This document shows positions 27,717 through 36,170 of a stretch of DNA of 64,000 bases, piece by piece. The translations under genes were made by a program, and so were the position numbers. The DNA lies in NCBI RefSeq assembly GCF_023498005.1, contig NZ_CP097289.1, positions 2,914,001 through 2,978,000 of the forward strand, given 5' to 3'. Within the stretch, counting starts at the first letter, position 1. The number at the start of each line of letters is the position of its first letter. Source of the DNA: Streptomyces durmitorensis. Its GTDB lineage: Bacteria; Actinomycetota; Actinomycetes; Streptomycetales; Streptomycetaceae. The notes under the pieces are model-generated. The model was not told where the DNA came from. It was given only the letters and a program-made list of their open reading frames with translations, and made no database searches.

Positions 27717-29051
27717 ATGACCGCACTTCCGCAGGAGCGCCGCGTCGTCACCGCCATCCCCGGGCCGAAGTCTCAGGAGCTGCAGGCCCGCCGTACCGCC
27801 ACGGTCGCCGGTGGCGTGGGTTCCGTGCTGCCTGTCTTCGCGGCGCGCGCGGGTGGCGGCATCATCGAGGACGTCGACGGCAACCGCTTCATCGACTTCG
27901 GCTCCGGCATCGCCGTGACGTCGGTCGGTGCCAGCGCCGAGGCCGTCGTGCGCCGCGCGACCGCGCAGCTCGCCGACTTCACCCACACCTGTTTCATGGT
28001 CACGCCGTACGAGGGTTACGTCGCCGTCGCCGAGCAGCTCGCCGAGCTGACGCCGGGCGACCACGCGAAGAAGTCCGCGCTCTTCAACTCCGGCGCCGAG
28101 GCCGTCGAGAACGCCGTGAAGATCGCCCGTGCGCACACCAAGCGCCAGGCCGTCGTCGTCTTCGACCACGGCTACCACGGCCGTACGAACCTCACGATGG
28201 CGCTGACCAGCAAGAACATGCCGTACAAGAACGGCTTCGGGCCGTTCGCGCCCGAGGTCTACCGCGTACCGGTGGCCTACGGCTACCGCTGGCCGACGGG
28301 CGAGGAGAACGCCGGTCCCGAGGCCGCCAAGCAGGCCATCGACCAGATCAGCAAGCAGGTCGGCGCGGAGAACGTCGCCGCGATCATCATCGAGCCGGTG
28401 CTCGGCGAGGGCGGCTTCATCGAGCCCGCGAAGGGCTTCCTGCCCGCGATCGTGCAGTTCGCCAACGACAACGGCATCGTCTTCGTCGCGGACGAGATCC
28501 AGTCCGGCTTCTGCCGCACCGGCCAGTGGTTCGCGTGTGAGGACGAGGGCATCGTCCCTGACCTGATCACGACCGCCAAGGGCATCGCGGGCGGCCTGCC
28601 GCTCGCCGCTGTCACGGGCCGCGCCGAGATCATGGACGCCGCCCACTCCGGCGGCCTCGGCGGCACCTACGGCGGCAACCCGGTGGCCTGCGCCGGTGCG
28701 CTCGGCGCCATCGAGACCATGAAGGAGCTCGACCTCAACGGCAAGGCGAAGGCCATCGAGGCGACGATGAAGGCCCGCCTGAGCGCCATCGCGGAGAAGT
28801 ACGACATCGTCGGCGACGTCCGCGGCCGTGGCGCGATGATCGCCATCGAGCTGGTCAAGGACCGCGCCACGAAGGAGCCGAACCCGGAGGCGACGGCCGC
28901 GCTCGCCAAGGCCTGCCACGCCGAGGGCCTGCTCGTCCTCACCTGCGGCACGTACGGCAACGTCCTGCGCTTCCTGCCGCCGCTGGTCATCGGCGAGGAC
29001 CTCCTGACCGAGGGCCTGGACATCATCGAGGCCGCGTTCGCGCGCGTCTGA
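27717..29051 (+). CDS. gabT: 4-aminobutyrate aminotransferase
   Basis: 444 residues from the ATG at 27717, seven bases after AGGAG. It is a class III PLP aminotransferase that turns GABA into succinic semialdehyde. Visible elements: NSGAEAVENAVKIAR (PLP phosphate binding), DHGYHGRTNLTM, EPVLGEGGF, FVADEIQSGFCRTG (Asp contacting the pyridine) and the Schiff-base lysine in ITTAKGIAGGLPL. The chromosome also carries a polyamine oxidation set at 41-48 kb that would feed GABA to this enzyme. Confidence 0.95.
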   Translation: MTALPQERRVVTAIPGPKSQELQARRTATVAGGVGSVLPVFAARAGGGIIEDVDGNRFIDFGSGIAVTSVGASAEAVVRRATAQLADFTHTCFMVTPYEGYVAVAEQLAELTPGDHAKKSALFNSGAEAVENAVKIARAHTKRQAVVVFDHGYHGRTNLTMALTSKNMPYKNGFGPFAPEVYRVPVAYGYRWPTGEENAGPEAAKQAIDQISKQVGAENVAAIIIEPVLGEGGFIEPAKGFLPAIVQFANDNGIVFVADEIQSGFCRTGQWFACEDEGIVPDLITTAKGIAGGLPLAAVTGRAEIMDAAHSGGLGGTYGGNPVACAGALGAIETMKELDLNGKAKAIEATMKARLSAIAEKYDIVGDVRGRGAMIAIELVKDRATKEPNPEATAALAKACHAEGLLVLTCGTYGNVLRFLPPLVIGEDLLTEGLDIIEAAFARV

Positions 29052-29074
29052 TCGCATACGACCGGAAGCACTCG

Positions 29075-29117
29075 GCGGAGCCGGGATCACCCCAAAGGGG
29101 GAAGATCCCGGCTCCGC
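29075..29117 (+). terminator. gabT terminator
   Basis: 14 bp perfect stem GCGGAGCCGGGATC / GATCCCGGCTCCGC with a 15-base loop, 24 bp past the stop. Confidence 0.85.
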
Positions 29118-29126
29118 ATGTTTCCG

Positions 29127-29197
29127 CACATGCCCTGACGTGTGTGTACAGCGCGCCGTGCCAGACCCGTGACCTGGGGTGACCGTCAGGGCATGTG
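29127..29197. repeat. 14-bp inverted repeat upstream of the displaced PAP2 start
   Basis: CACATGCCCTGACG (29127-29140) and CGTCAGGGCATGTG (29184-29197) are perfect inverted copies 43 bp apart. They lie in what would be the native PAP2 promoter region. Operator or large stem-loop, function unknown. Confidence 0.45.
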
Positions 29198-29274
29198 AAG
29201 AACGTGTGCGAGCCCCATGACAGGTTGCCGTTCCGCCTGTCGGCCCGCCACCACCTGACGTACGGTTTCTGCAG

Positions 29275-29344
29275 ATGAGAGAAACACCCCGCCCACAGGG
29301 AACTGTGGGCGACACCCGGGCGGAGCCTCCCCAGCCCCGTCCTG
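29275..29344 (+). pseudogene. Displaced 5' end of the PAP2 phosphatase gene
   Basis: ATG at 29275 opens a frame reading MRETPRPQGTVGDTRAEPPQ up to CCTG at 29341-29344. The same CCTG occurs, in the same codon phase, at 38638-38641 inside the PAP2 gene. Joining them gives a continuous 242-residue phosphatase. So this is the part of the host gene left behind when the element integrated. After 29344 the frame runs on as noise to a stop at 29503-29505. Confidence 0.65.
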
Positions 29345-29366
29345 GTCGTGCCCTCGCGCACACACC
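29321..29366 (+). other. attL (left junction)
   Basis: Host arm CCAGCCCCGT, then the shared CCTG (29341-29344), then element sequence GTCGTGCCCTCGCGCACAC. Assigned by reading-frame reconstruction of PAP2. Confidence 0.55.
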
Positions 29367-29522
29367 CGGAGCTTCTGGCTCCGGAACTCCTCACCGATCG
29401 GATGGCCGCCCGCCCCAAACCCCCCGGGGCGTGCGGCACACCGGTCAGGTCGGCCGCCTCGGAACTACCCCCGTTGTGCCTTCGCAAGTAGGCCACGGCG
29501 GATAGCCCGGATCGGTCGGCCT

Positions 29523-29564
29523 CCGAAGGGCCAGCGCATACCCCCCCTTGCGCTGGCCCTTCGG
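29523..29564. terminator. Strong hairpin near the left end of the element
   Basis: CCGAAGGGCCAGCGCA / TGCGCTGGCCCTTCGG, a perfect 16 bp stem. It would insulate the element from gabT-side transcription. Confidence 0.75.
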
Positions 29565-29674
29565 CATGTCTGAGGCACAGCTTGCGCGCTTCGGGCCGTT
29601 CCTCTCTGCGCGCGCGACTGACCCGAGCAGCACAGCGCCCCCGTTCCCTCCCCAGGGACCGGGGGTGCTGCTAC

Positions 29675-29715
29675 GGGCGGCGGCGGGGACCTCGGGGGCC
29701 GACCCACCGCCGCCC
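29675..29715 (-). terminator. Hairpin ending the three-gene small operon
   Basis: GGGCGGCGG / CCGCCGCCC, 9 bp stem, starting four bases after the stop at 29719. Confidence 0.5.
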
Positions 29716-29718
29716 TGT

Positions 29719-29913
29719 CTAGGGGGCGCTCACCTCGTACCGGGGAAAGCCGTGGCTGCCCTCGGGGTGCTGGTCCAGCGGAAGCAGGCCCAGCGCGAAG
29801 CGGCACACCGGGCAGAGGTAGACGACGTGCCCGCCCAGCGACGCCACGTGCTCAAGCGCCACCGCGACGGGCTCGTCCGTGTCCTCGCCGCACTCGCGGC
29901 AGGTCTTGGTCAT
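29719..29913 (-). CDS. Small zinc-ribbon-like protein
   Basis: 64 residues (MTKTCRECGEDTDEPVAVAL) with two Cys pairs, CREC (5-8) and CPVC (34-37), a likely zinc knuckle. It overlaps the upstream 64-residue gene by ATGA. Third gene of the minus-strand operon divergent from the XRE gene. No known function. Confidence 0.7.
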   Translation of the reverse strand: MTKTCRECGEDTDEPVAVALEHVASLGGHVVYLCPVCRFALGLLPLDQHPEGSHGFPRYEVSAP

Positions 29914-30104
29914 CGGCGGGGTACCTCGCACTCGGGCGCGCACGCCCACAACTCCGCTTTGACCTTGCGGCCGTAGTGGTCCCGGTAGGTGACCTTGCCC
30001 AGCAGGCGGTCCCGGTACAGGCGCGCGCCGCACAGCGCGCAGCTCTGTTCCGAGAGCTGAAGATTGCTCAGCGTCGTGGGGTCGGGCAGGGTCCTGGTCG
30101 TCAT
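29910..30104 (-). CDS. Small Cys-containing protein
   Basis: 64 residues from ATG at 30104 (MTTRTLPDPTTLSNLQLSEQ). CALC and a later Cys in ACAPEC form a four-Cys zinc-ribbon candidate around YRDRLLGKVTYRDHYGRKVKAELW. ATGA overlaps on both sides couple it to its neighbours. Short Streptomyces proteins of this type commonly accompany XRE regulators. Function unknown. Confidence 0.7.
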   Translation of the reverse strand: MTTRTLPDPTTLSNLQLSEQSCALCGARLYRDRLLGKVTYRDHYGRKVKAELWACAPECEVPRR

Positions 30105-30370
30105 GACGTACACCCCCGAGCCTGCGCGGGAACCGACACGATCTCTGAGGGCCGCGCCGCGCGTACGTACTCGGGGCTGGCCTGCCACTCAAGTCCGCCG
30201 CCCGGAGGACGGAGGTGGACGCGCGACAGGTAGCAGCCCATGATCCGTCCGAGACGCTGCCTGCTCTCGTCGACGACCAGCGCGCCGATGCCGAGGTCGT
30301 CGACCACGGCCTCCGCGTCGCTCGTGTGCGCCGTTCCCTCAGTGGCTTGCCGCTGGCTATGGTCCGTCAT
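30101..30370 (-). CDS. Small hypothetical protein, first gene of the three-gene operon
   Basis: 89 residues (MTDHSQRQATEGTAHTSDAE). The middle VVDDLGIGALVVDESRQRLGRIMG then RPPGGGLEWQASPEYVR is a compact beta-rich pattern like PRC-barrel-type small proteins found beside Streptomyces XRE regulators. It is transcribed away from the XRE gene across a 185 bp shared promoter region. Function unknown. Confidence 0.7.
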   Translation of the reverse strand: MTDHSQRQATEGTAHTSDAEAVVDDLGIGALVVDESRQRLGRIMGCYLSRVHLRPPGGGLEWQASPEYVRAARPSEIVSVPAQARGCTS

Positions 30371-30555
30371 GTCGCCTGCTTCCTCAGGTGGCCATGCCTG
30401 GGGGGCGCCTCACCGCGTCCGCCCAGGTCCTTTCGTCACCGTTCACGTTGTCGGCGCCACGGCGGATCGCGCGACGACAGTGCAGGCGCTATAGGGGCGA
30501 CACGTAGGGCGTCATTTCGGTGTCATTCCCGTGGTTACGGGTCTACCGTGATCGC

Positions 30556-31323
30556 ATGACCACACCGAACAGCACGCTTCGGGCGGTCCGTATGGGACTG
30601 CTCCTCAGTCAGGACGAATTCGCTCGCGCCATCCGTGACGCCGGGGCGCGAGTCGGCCAGCGCAATGACGCCAGCAAGCGCCTCATTCAGAGGTGGGAGA
30701 GCGGCAGTACGGCCGCACCCCGCCCGGTCTACGCGAGGGCCCTAGAGAGCGTCACGGGCATGCCTATCGAGAGCCTGGGGTTTGCCGCCCAAGTCCCCAT
30801 GGCACGCGTCAGCGACGACGGCCAGGGCGGGCACGACCTTGAGGGCTCCCCGGTCGGCATCCCTGAGGCGAACGGCGCGCCGACTCCCCAGGCGTCGCCT
30901 CGCGGCAACTACTCCGGGGTGTGGCTGTCGACGTACGAGTTCGTCTCCTCCGGCCGTCACAACCAGGTCTTCAGCGGTAAGCACTTCGTCGTGCTGCTTC
31001 AGCACGGCAACCGCCTCACGGCGCGCAGCCTGCCGAACGCCTCGCTTAACCCGGACAGCCCACTGACCCTTGATCTCCAGATCGAGGGCAGCGCGGTTAC
31101 GGGCACCTGGACGGAGTCGACGGCTCGGGACGGCTACTACCAGGGCGCACGATACTTCGGCGCGCTCCAGATGCTGGTCGACCCGACGGGGCGCCGGATG
31201 TCCGGCAAGTGGGTTGGCTTCGGCCGCGACTACGAGATCAACAGCGGCCCGTGGGAGCTGCGACTCATGGACGCGTCGACCAGCAAGAGCACTCTCGACT
31301 CGTACAATCGACCTCCCGAGTGA
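30556..31323 (+). CDS. XRE-type regulator with C-terminal beta domain
   Basis: 255 residues from ATG at 30556. Residues 5-75 are a helix-turn-helix (LRAVRMGLLLSQDEFARAI, RLIQRWESGSTAAPRP). After a Pro/Gly-rich linker, residues 120-245 form a beta-rich barrel-like domain (YSGVWLSTYEFVSSGR, TGTWTEST, MSGKWVGFGRDYEINSGPW). It likely controls its divergent neighbours or the element's lysogenic state, with the beta domain as sensor. This is an inference; the fusion recurs in Streptomyces from memory. Confidence 0.8.
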   Translation: MTTPNSTLRAVRMGLLLSQDEFARAIRDAGARVGQRNDASKRLIQRWESGSTAAPRPVYARALESVTGMPIESLGFAAQVPMARVSDDGQGGHDLEGSPVGIPEANGAPTPQASPRGNYSGVWLSTYEFVSSGRHNQVFSGKHFVVLLQHGNRLTARSLPNASLNPDSPLTLDLQIEGSAVTGTWTESTARDGYYQGARYFGALQMLVDPTGRRMSGKWVGFGRDYEINSGPWELRLMDASTSKSTLDSYNRPPE

Positions 31324-31793
31324 TCGCCTAGCAGCGCGCTACGAATCACCGACCAGCGTTTGCACATCGCAACTCGATCTCCCCCATGCCGCCCCGCCTG
31401 GGCGATCACCACTCTGCGGCGATGCGATCAAGGTGGGGCAACACCCCCTCCAGGGCGCCGATCACGCCTCTGACCTGCGGATTTGCAGTCGTTTGCACCA
31501 AGTCCCAGTAGAGGGTTCTGCCGGACACAGGGGATTGGGAGGTCACCGTGGTCGTGGATCACGTGCATGATCCACCCCCCTTGTTTGCAAGCGCGATGCC
31601 ACATTGATGCAGGTCAACACTTGATCGGCGCGTCGCTGACTGCAAGGTGATCGACCAGCCGCGCCGTCAGTGGACCATGGGCGCGACGGTTAGCGCTCGC
31701 GCGGATCATTCACCTAGGCAAAGTGCCGCGCCCGTGGTCATGCCCGATCCACGGACGCGGCGGTCCGGCGCCGTGGAGCAGCAGCGCCGGGGA
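31324..31793. other. 470 bp gene-free region with TTTGCA repeats and a GATC hairpin
   Basis: No convincing gene. TTTGCA occurs at 31359, 31482, 31492 and 31584, unusual for this GC content. TGGATCA / TGATCCA is a perfect inverted repeat at 31555-31574, and further GATC-containing boxes follow to 31790. It lies beyond the capsid gene end, so packaging site, replication element or bidirectional terminator are all possible. Confidence 0.5.
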
Positions 31794-33191
31794 TCATGCG
31801 GTCGTCGGCACGTCCAGCATGCGGAAGCCCTGCGGCACCACCACGTCCGAACCGGTCCTGAAGGTCAGGAAGGCGTGGCGTTGGGCAGTCGGGCGCTGAT
31901 TGGCGCCGTAACCGGGAAGCGTCTCGATGGTCGCACCGATGCGATCAACGATAACGAATTGATTGAAGTCACCATAAAGCAACAGGTAGTTGTTAGCTGT
32001 TGCTGCCGCATTGACCGAGCCATCCATATTGCTCAGCTCGTTCATTGCCTTGGTCAGCAGATAGGGCGGATTGCCTGCCAGCTCGGGGAACTTGAGTGAG
32101 CCATTGGTGGTCTCGAACTGCCTCAACGTGTTGATGGTGGCGATGTGTGCGCACCACTGTGCGTTGGCTGAGAACCGGGCAGGAAGGGCGTTCTGCACGG
32201 TGAATGCGTCAGCCGCTATCAGGGCCTCACTGCCGCCACTGTTCAGCTCACTGGCCGTACCAGCAAGGGCGGTGACAATACCCCTGGGCTGCCCGGAACC
32301 GCTGCCCGTCGTATAGGCCGCCACGGCGAGATTGTCCGCCGCGTCCATCATGACCCCCTGCATTTCCTGGGTGAAATTCAGGGCATCCTCCCCCACTTCG
32401 TAGGAGTAGATGACATCCACGTCCCCCAAGTGCACCGGGATTTCCGGGCCGGAGAGCGCGGGAGTACCGTCCGCAGCCTGTGCGTGTTCGGCTTTCCATT
32501 CGGCCGTGGCACCTGCGGAGGTCACGCCCTGCCATGTATTACTCGCCGTCTGGACGACGCGCGAGATACGGCGCAGCGGATTGATCGAGCCGTCGTTGGT
32601 GAGCATGATCGCCGGGTCCAGCGTGAGGGGGACCATTGTTGCCCCGCCCCCCGATCCGAGACCGAGCGCCGTCCGCACTTCGGCGACGTTCCGGTAAGCG
32701 TGCGCCTCGCGCTCCGTCCAGAGCAGGTGTCCCCTGACGGGGTCGGCCATCTGCTTGGCGAAGGCGTTGAGGTATTCCGGGTCACCGGCCGCAGCCGCCC
32801 AGCGCTGCGAAAGCGTCTGGCTCTGCTCGGTGCCGATGGTCATCAGCTTCTCGACGCGTTCGGCTGCGTACTCGGGGAGAATCCGGCGCTTGATATCGGC
32901 GTCCATGGCTCGCATGACGGAGTCCTTCAGACTGCCGCCACGGCCGCCGCCGTCCGATCGGGGAGTTCCGTTCTCGGTGGCGTAGTTCCCGGATTCGATG
33001 AGCCGGGCGAGCGGAAGCAGCTTGTCTTCCTGGGTCTTCAGTTCGGTGAGCCGCGTCTCGATTTCGGTGAAGCGTGCGGTGTCTTCGTCGGAAAGAGTCT
33101 CGGACGAGCGGGTGAGCAGCGTCCGTGCTTCGGTGGCCAGCTGGTCGCGCTCGGCGTGGACTGCCTCAAGGGCAGGGAATTGGATAGGCAT
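31794..33191 (-). CDS. HK97-family major capsid protein
   Basis: 465 residues. The N-terminal 20-65 is a charged helical delta domain (ARTLLTRSSETLSDEDTARF) that would be removed by the protease. The HK97 core follows, with a P-domain-like SYEVGEDALNFTQEMQGVMMDAAD, an A-domain, and the C-terminal FLTFRTGSDVVVPQGFRML. It follows the prohead protease by three bases (TGA CCC ATG). Lower GC than its neighbours supports phage origin. No other head gene accompanies it except the protease. Confidence 0.93.
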   Translation of the reverse strand: MPIQFPALEAVHAERDQLATEARTLLTRSSETLSDEDTARFTEIETRLTELKTQEDKLLPLARLIESGNYATENGTPRSDGGGRGGSLKDSVMRAMDADIKRRILPEYAAERVEKLMTIGTEQSQTLSQRWAAAAGDPEYLNAFAKQMADPVRGHLLWTEREAHAYRNVAEVRTALGLGSGGGATMVPLTLDPAIMLTNDGSINPLRRISRVVQTASNTWQGVTSAGATAEWKAEHAQAADGTPALSGPEIPVHLGDVDVIYSYEVGEDALNFTQEMQGVMMDAADNLAVAAYTTGSGSGQPRGIVTALAGTASELNSGGSEALIAADAFTVQNALPARFSANAQWCAHIATINTLRQFETTNGSLKFPELAGNPPYLLTKAMNELSNMDGSVNAAATANNYLLLYGDFNQFVIVDRIGATIETLPGYGANQRPTAQRHAFLTFRTGSDVVVPQGFRMLDVPTTA

Positions 33192-33194
33192 GGG

Positions 33195-33740
33195 TCACCA
33201 GGTCCTCAGAAGGAGTTCGAGCCGTCGGCGTGCGATGTCGACGGAAAGAGCCGGATGTGCGGTGCGGACTCCTGTGACTCCCGCCCCCGCATAGGCGGGC
33301 CATGACACCAAGGACACTTCCCACAGAGACGCTTCGACGCGTACGACGACATCGCCGTCGCGGCGGTCCCGGACGGGCCGGAAACCGACTGAGAAGCTGT
33401 CCACAACGCCGTCTCTGACGAGTTGCAAGGCTTCGTCACCGTCCCTGGTCGCGCTCACCGCGAAGGCCGCGTGAAGGCCGTCTGCCGTCTCGCGGAGTTC
33501 AGTTGCCCTGCCGATGGGCAGCTTGCGCGACTCGTGATTGACGCAGAGCTTCACCTTGTCGCCGCGTTCACGGATCGACCGGGCGAAACTGCCGGGCGCG
33601 AATTGCTCCTTGTAGGCCTGGCCGAATTCCTCGATGTCGACGGTCTGCCCATAAGGCACGGCAACGCCGTAAACGGTGCGGCCGGTGCCGTCCGAACGGA
33701 CCAGGGCCTGACGGAAGTGAATAGCACTCAAGGTGTCCAC
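33195..33740 (-). CDS. HK97-family prohead protease
   Basis: 181 residues, GTG start at 33740. Herpesvirus-type serine protease fold: RTVYGVAVPYGQ, FAPGSFARSI, VKLCVNHESRKLPIGRA (catalytic His of NHE) and VDSFSVGFRPV (catalytic Ser in the FSVGF motif), ending in EASLWEVSLVSWPAY. It matures the capsid by cleaving the delta domain. Directly upstream of the capsid gene, the usual order. Confidence 0.93.
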   Translation of the reverse strand: MDTLSAIHFRQALVRSDGTGRTVYGVAVPYGQTVDIEEFGQAYKEQFAPGSFARSIRERGDKVKLCVNHESRKLPIGRATELRETADGLHAAFAVSATRDGDEALQLVRDGVVDSFSVGFRPVRDRRDGDVVVRVEASLWEVSLVSWPAYAGAGVTGVRTAHPALSVDIARRRLELLLRTW

Positions 33741-33870
33741 CTATGCGGGAGCATGCGGAAAGGAGTCCGCTGCGCATGGTGACCAGGTGTCCGGATTACC
33801 TCACCCTGTGAGGTCCGGCGCCCACTGGATGCCGAGCTAGCAAGTCCCACGATACGGCACTGACGGGGCG

Positions 33871-34059
33871 TCATTCGGATTCGTCCGTGCTCATCACCGT
33901 GATGCCGTCGCGCTCGACAAGAAAGGCCCCCGAGCCGTCAAGGAAGTTCTCGATGATCTGCGCGGCGTCAGGGCGTGACCAGATGATGTCGAAGGCTTCG
34001 GCCATGCCCACGGTGATGCGTTCGGCGGCGTCCCGGATCAACGGGTTGATCTCGTCCAT
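33871..34059 (-). CDS. Small acidic hypothetical protein
   Basis: 62 residues from ATG at 34059 (MDEINPLIRDAAERITVGMA), one base after the 84-residue gene stop. Predicted helix then strand, no known motif. Its position just before the protease and capsid genes suggests a head or packaging role, unproven. Confidence 0.6.
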   Translation of the reverse strand: MDEINPLIRDAAERITVGMAEAFDIIWSRPDAAQIIENFLDGSGAFLVERDGITVMSTDESE

Positions 34060-34060
34060 G

Positions 34061-34315
34061 TCACCGTCCGCCGATCTCGTCGGCGCGTGCGGCGGCGGCG
34101 CTGAATGCGGGCCACAGCGGATCACGCTGAGCGCGGTAGTGCACGGCCAGCGCGTGCCACGCGTCGGCGGGTCGGCGCACCGTCCAGCCCGGCGCCACGG
34201 CCGCAGCGTCGGCAGCTTCAACAAGGGCATCGGTGATCTCGCCGAAGCGGTGGCGCTCCTCTGGGGTGAGCACGGAGAGCGCGACGCCGAACGCGTCGTC
34301 GTGAGTCCCGGTCAT
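34061..34315 (-). CDS. Small hypothetical protein
   Basis: 84 residues behind GGAAGGAA (MTGTHDDAFGVALSVLTPEE). Helical with several Trp, no recognised domain. Coupled to the 62-residue gene. In phiRv1 comparable small genes lie between the primase and the protease. Confidence 0.65.
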   Translation of the reverse strand: MTGTHDDAFGVALSVLTPEERHRFGEITDALVEAADAAAVAPGWTVRRPADAWHALAVHYRAQRDPLWPAFSAAAARADEIGGR

Positions 34316-34742
34316 GATCTGTTCCTTCCTGGTGATGTTGGCCAGGCGCCTCTGTGCGGCGCTATGGCGGGGGCGGCGCCGCCCGGTGCCGGGGCGGGGG
34401 CGGGCGGCGCGTGAGGAGCCGTCCAGCGGGGGCGGGGCTACTCCTCTGGTCGACCAGCAAGGCGCCGCAGCGGAGTTGCTATGCGTCCAGCGCCTTGGCT
34501 GCGTTGCGTCGCCTTGATCTCTTGAGCGCCCCTCGTATCCCTCCCCAGGTCCTTACAGAGACCTGGGGGGATGGGTACGCGTTGGGGAAATGCCATGGCT
34601 TCGCGGTATACGAAACGGATACGTGCTGGTCGGAAGGGATACGGATTTGGGTACGCCGTGGGTACGAGGGGCATGAGCGAGGGATACGCGGAGGTATACG
34701 GGACACCCTTCGTATCCCTCGCCGGGGATACGGCTGCGATCT
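34316..34742. other. Gene-free region with G-rich tract and repeats
   Basis: 427 bp. The left part (34360-34440) is a GGGGCGGG-rich tract, probably leader or promoter sequence for the minus-strand genes. At 34543-34568 CCCCAGGT / ACCTGGGG is an inverted repeat. The right half holds the iteron-like array. Confidence 0.6.
34534..34732. repeat. Iteron-like GGGATACG array next to the helicase gene
   Basis: About eleven copies of GG(G/T)(A)TACG occur in 200 bp: near 34534 (inverted), 34573, 34605, 34616, 34635, 34649, 34660, 34681, 34693, 34711 (inverted) and 34725. The last two form CGTATCCC / GGGATACG with a 6-base spacer. Candidate replication origin of the element, or repressor sites. Confidence 0.55.
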
Positions 34743-36170
34743 TCAGTTGAGCGGCTCCCGTACGTACTCCTGGGCAGACTCGTTGATGAGGTGCCAGACC
34801 GCGCCCCCGCCCGACACCCGGTATCGGCTCGTGCCGGGGGACCTCTCGGCCAGCTTCTTTTTGAGCAATCCGTTGATGGCCTTCTGCGCCGCACTGCGGG
34901 CCTTGCCCTTGTCCCCGTCCTTGTCCCACCCGCACTCACGGGCCAGGTCGGTCGGTGACCCGCCCACTTCCCCGAACTCCGACATAGCCACCAGTACGGC
35001 GCGCTGCTTGTCGGTCACCTCGGGGACGCGCGGCTGGTAGCCGTCGTGGGCGCCGTCGCGCGTCACGCTGTAATGCATGGGCGAGTTCAGGTCCTTGGAG
35101 TCGTCGGCCCGTACCCGGCGGATCAGCGTCACTTCCGAGTCGGGAATCTCGTCCCCGGCGAACTGCCATTTGAGGACGGCGGTGGATTCCTTGGTCTGGT
35201 CGTCGGTGCGCTTGCTGACGACAGCCACGGCGATAAGGAAGCGGCCCCACTCCTGCGGGCCGACACCGCTTGACCGGTCGTGGCCGCTGCCCGATCCACC
35301 TTTGTTCCAGTGATGACTGATCAGCAGCGTCGCGTCCGCGTCCTGGACGACGCGCTGAATGCCTCCCAACAGGTCGCCCATGGCGAACAGGTCGCTCCCT
35401 TTGGCGCCTCCCACAGAGAGGTACAGCGGGTCCAGGATGACCAGCTTCGGCGTGAACTCCGCAAGAGCCTTGGCTATGAGGTGAAGGTGCTGGGCGTCGC
35501 TCAGCTTCGGCGCGCGGCAGCATATGACGATGTCGAGCGCGTCAGCCGCCTCGCGGGTGAGCCCCTTGGACTCCGCGACCGCGTGGATACGGCGCGTCAG
35601 CTTCGCGTCGGAACCCTCTCCGTAAAAGAAGACCACCGCGCCGGCGGTGCGGCACGGGAATTCCCCGAGCCAGGGAAGCCCCGCAGCACAGGAAACTGCC
35701 GCGTCGACACCTCCCCAGCTCTTTCCCGCCTTCTTCTCGGCGGACATCACGCCGTAGTCCCCGTGCACCATGACGGGCTCGAAGAGGAACTGCCTCGGTT
35801 CGCGGGTCGCGACGTCGGCAGCGATGTCCGCGAACTTCCTGAACACGAGATCCGGGACGGATTCGGCATCGGCGGCCGTAACGGATGCGGGGGCAGGGTT
35901 GGCGTCCCGCTCCTTTTCCATCTGGACCACCGTGGCAGTGAAGGCGGAAAGGGAAGGGTCAAGCAACTTCGCCGCCCCCCAAAGAGCGGTCTGGTCCTCC
36001 TGGTTCAACCCGCCGTAAACGACGGCACGCGCGAGTGCGCACAGGGTCGGCGCACGATCCTGACTCACCACCGTTGACACCGGTTCGGCGGGCTGCGGCC
36101 TGTGCTCGGGGTGCTCGCACGGGTCGGGCATCTGGTGTGTCGGGCACAGGTCGGTAAAGGGGGTGCTCAT
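34743..36170 (-). CDS. RepA-like AAA replicative helicase
   Basis: 475 residues from ATG at 36170. Walker A SAEKKAGKSW is at 143-152, Walker B is KLVILDPLYLS, and LLISHHWNKGG follows, as in RepA-type hexameric helicases and phage/plasmid AAA_25 proteins. The C-terminal 100 residues look like a winged helix (KQRAVLVAMSEFGEVGGSP). An N-terminal CHC-like segment (CPTHQMPDPCEHPEHRP) may bind zinc. Overlaps the upstream 91-residue gene by ATGA. It likely drives element replication. Confidence 0.85.
   Translation of the reverse strand: MSTPFTDLCPTHQMPDPCEHPEHRPQPAEPVSTVVSQDRAPTLCALARAVVYGGLNQEDQTALWGAAKLLDPSLSAFTATVVQMEKERDANPAPASVTAADAESVPDLVFRKFADIAADVATREPRQFLFEPVMVHGDYGVMSAEKKAGKSWGGVDAAVSCAAGLPWLGEFPCRTAGAVVFFYGEGSDAKLTRRIHAVAESKGLTREAADALDIVICCRAPKLSDAQHLHLIAKALAEFTPKLVILDPLYLSVGGAKGSDLFAMGDLLGGIQRVVQDADATLLISHHWNKGGSGSGHDRSSGVGPQEWGRFLIAVAVVSKRTDDQTKESTAVLKWQFAGDEIPDSEVTLIRRVRADDSKDLNSPMHYSVTRDGAHDGYQPRVPEVTDKQRAVLVAMSEFGEVGGSPTDLARECGWDKDGDKGKARSAAQKAINGLLKKKLAERSPGTSRYRVSGGGAVWHLINESAQEYVREPLN

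Noticed and set aside
29345..29505. Continuation of the frame from 29275 as a 76-residue gene
   Set aside because: Beyond CCTG the composition is not coding-like, and the frame is better explained as the PAP2 5' end cut by integration.
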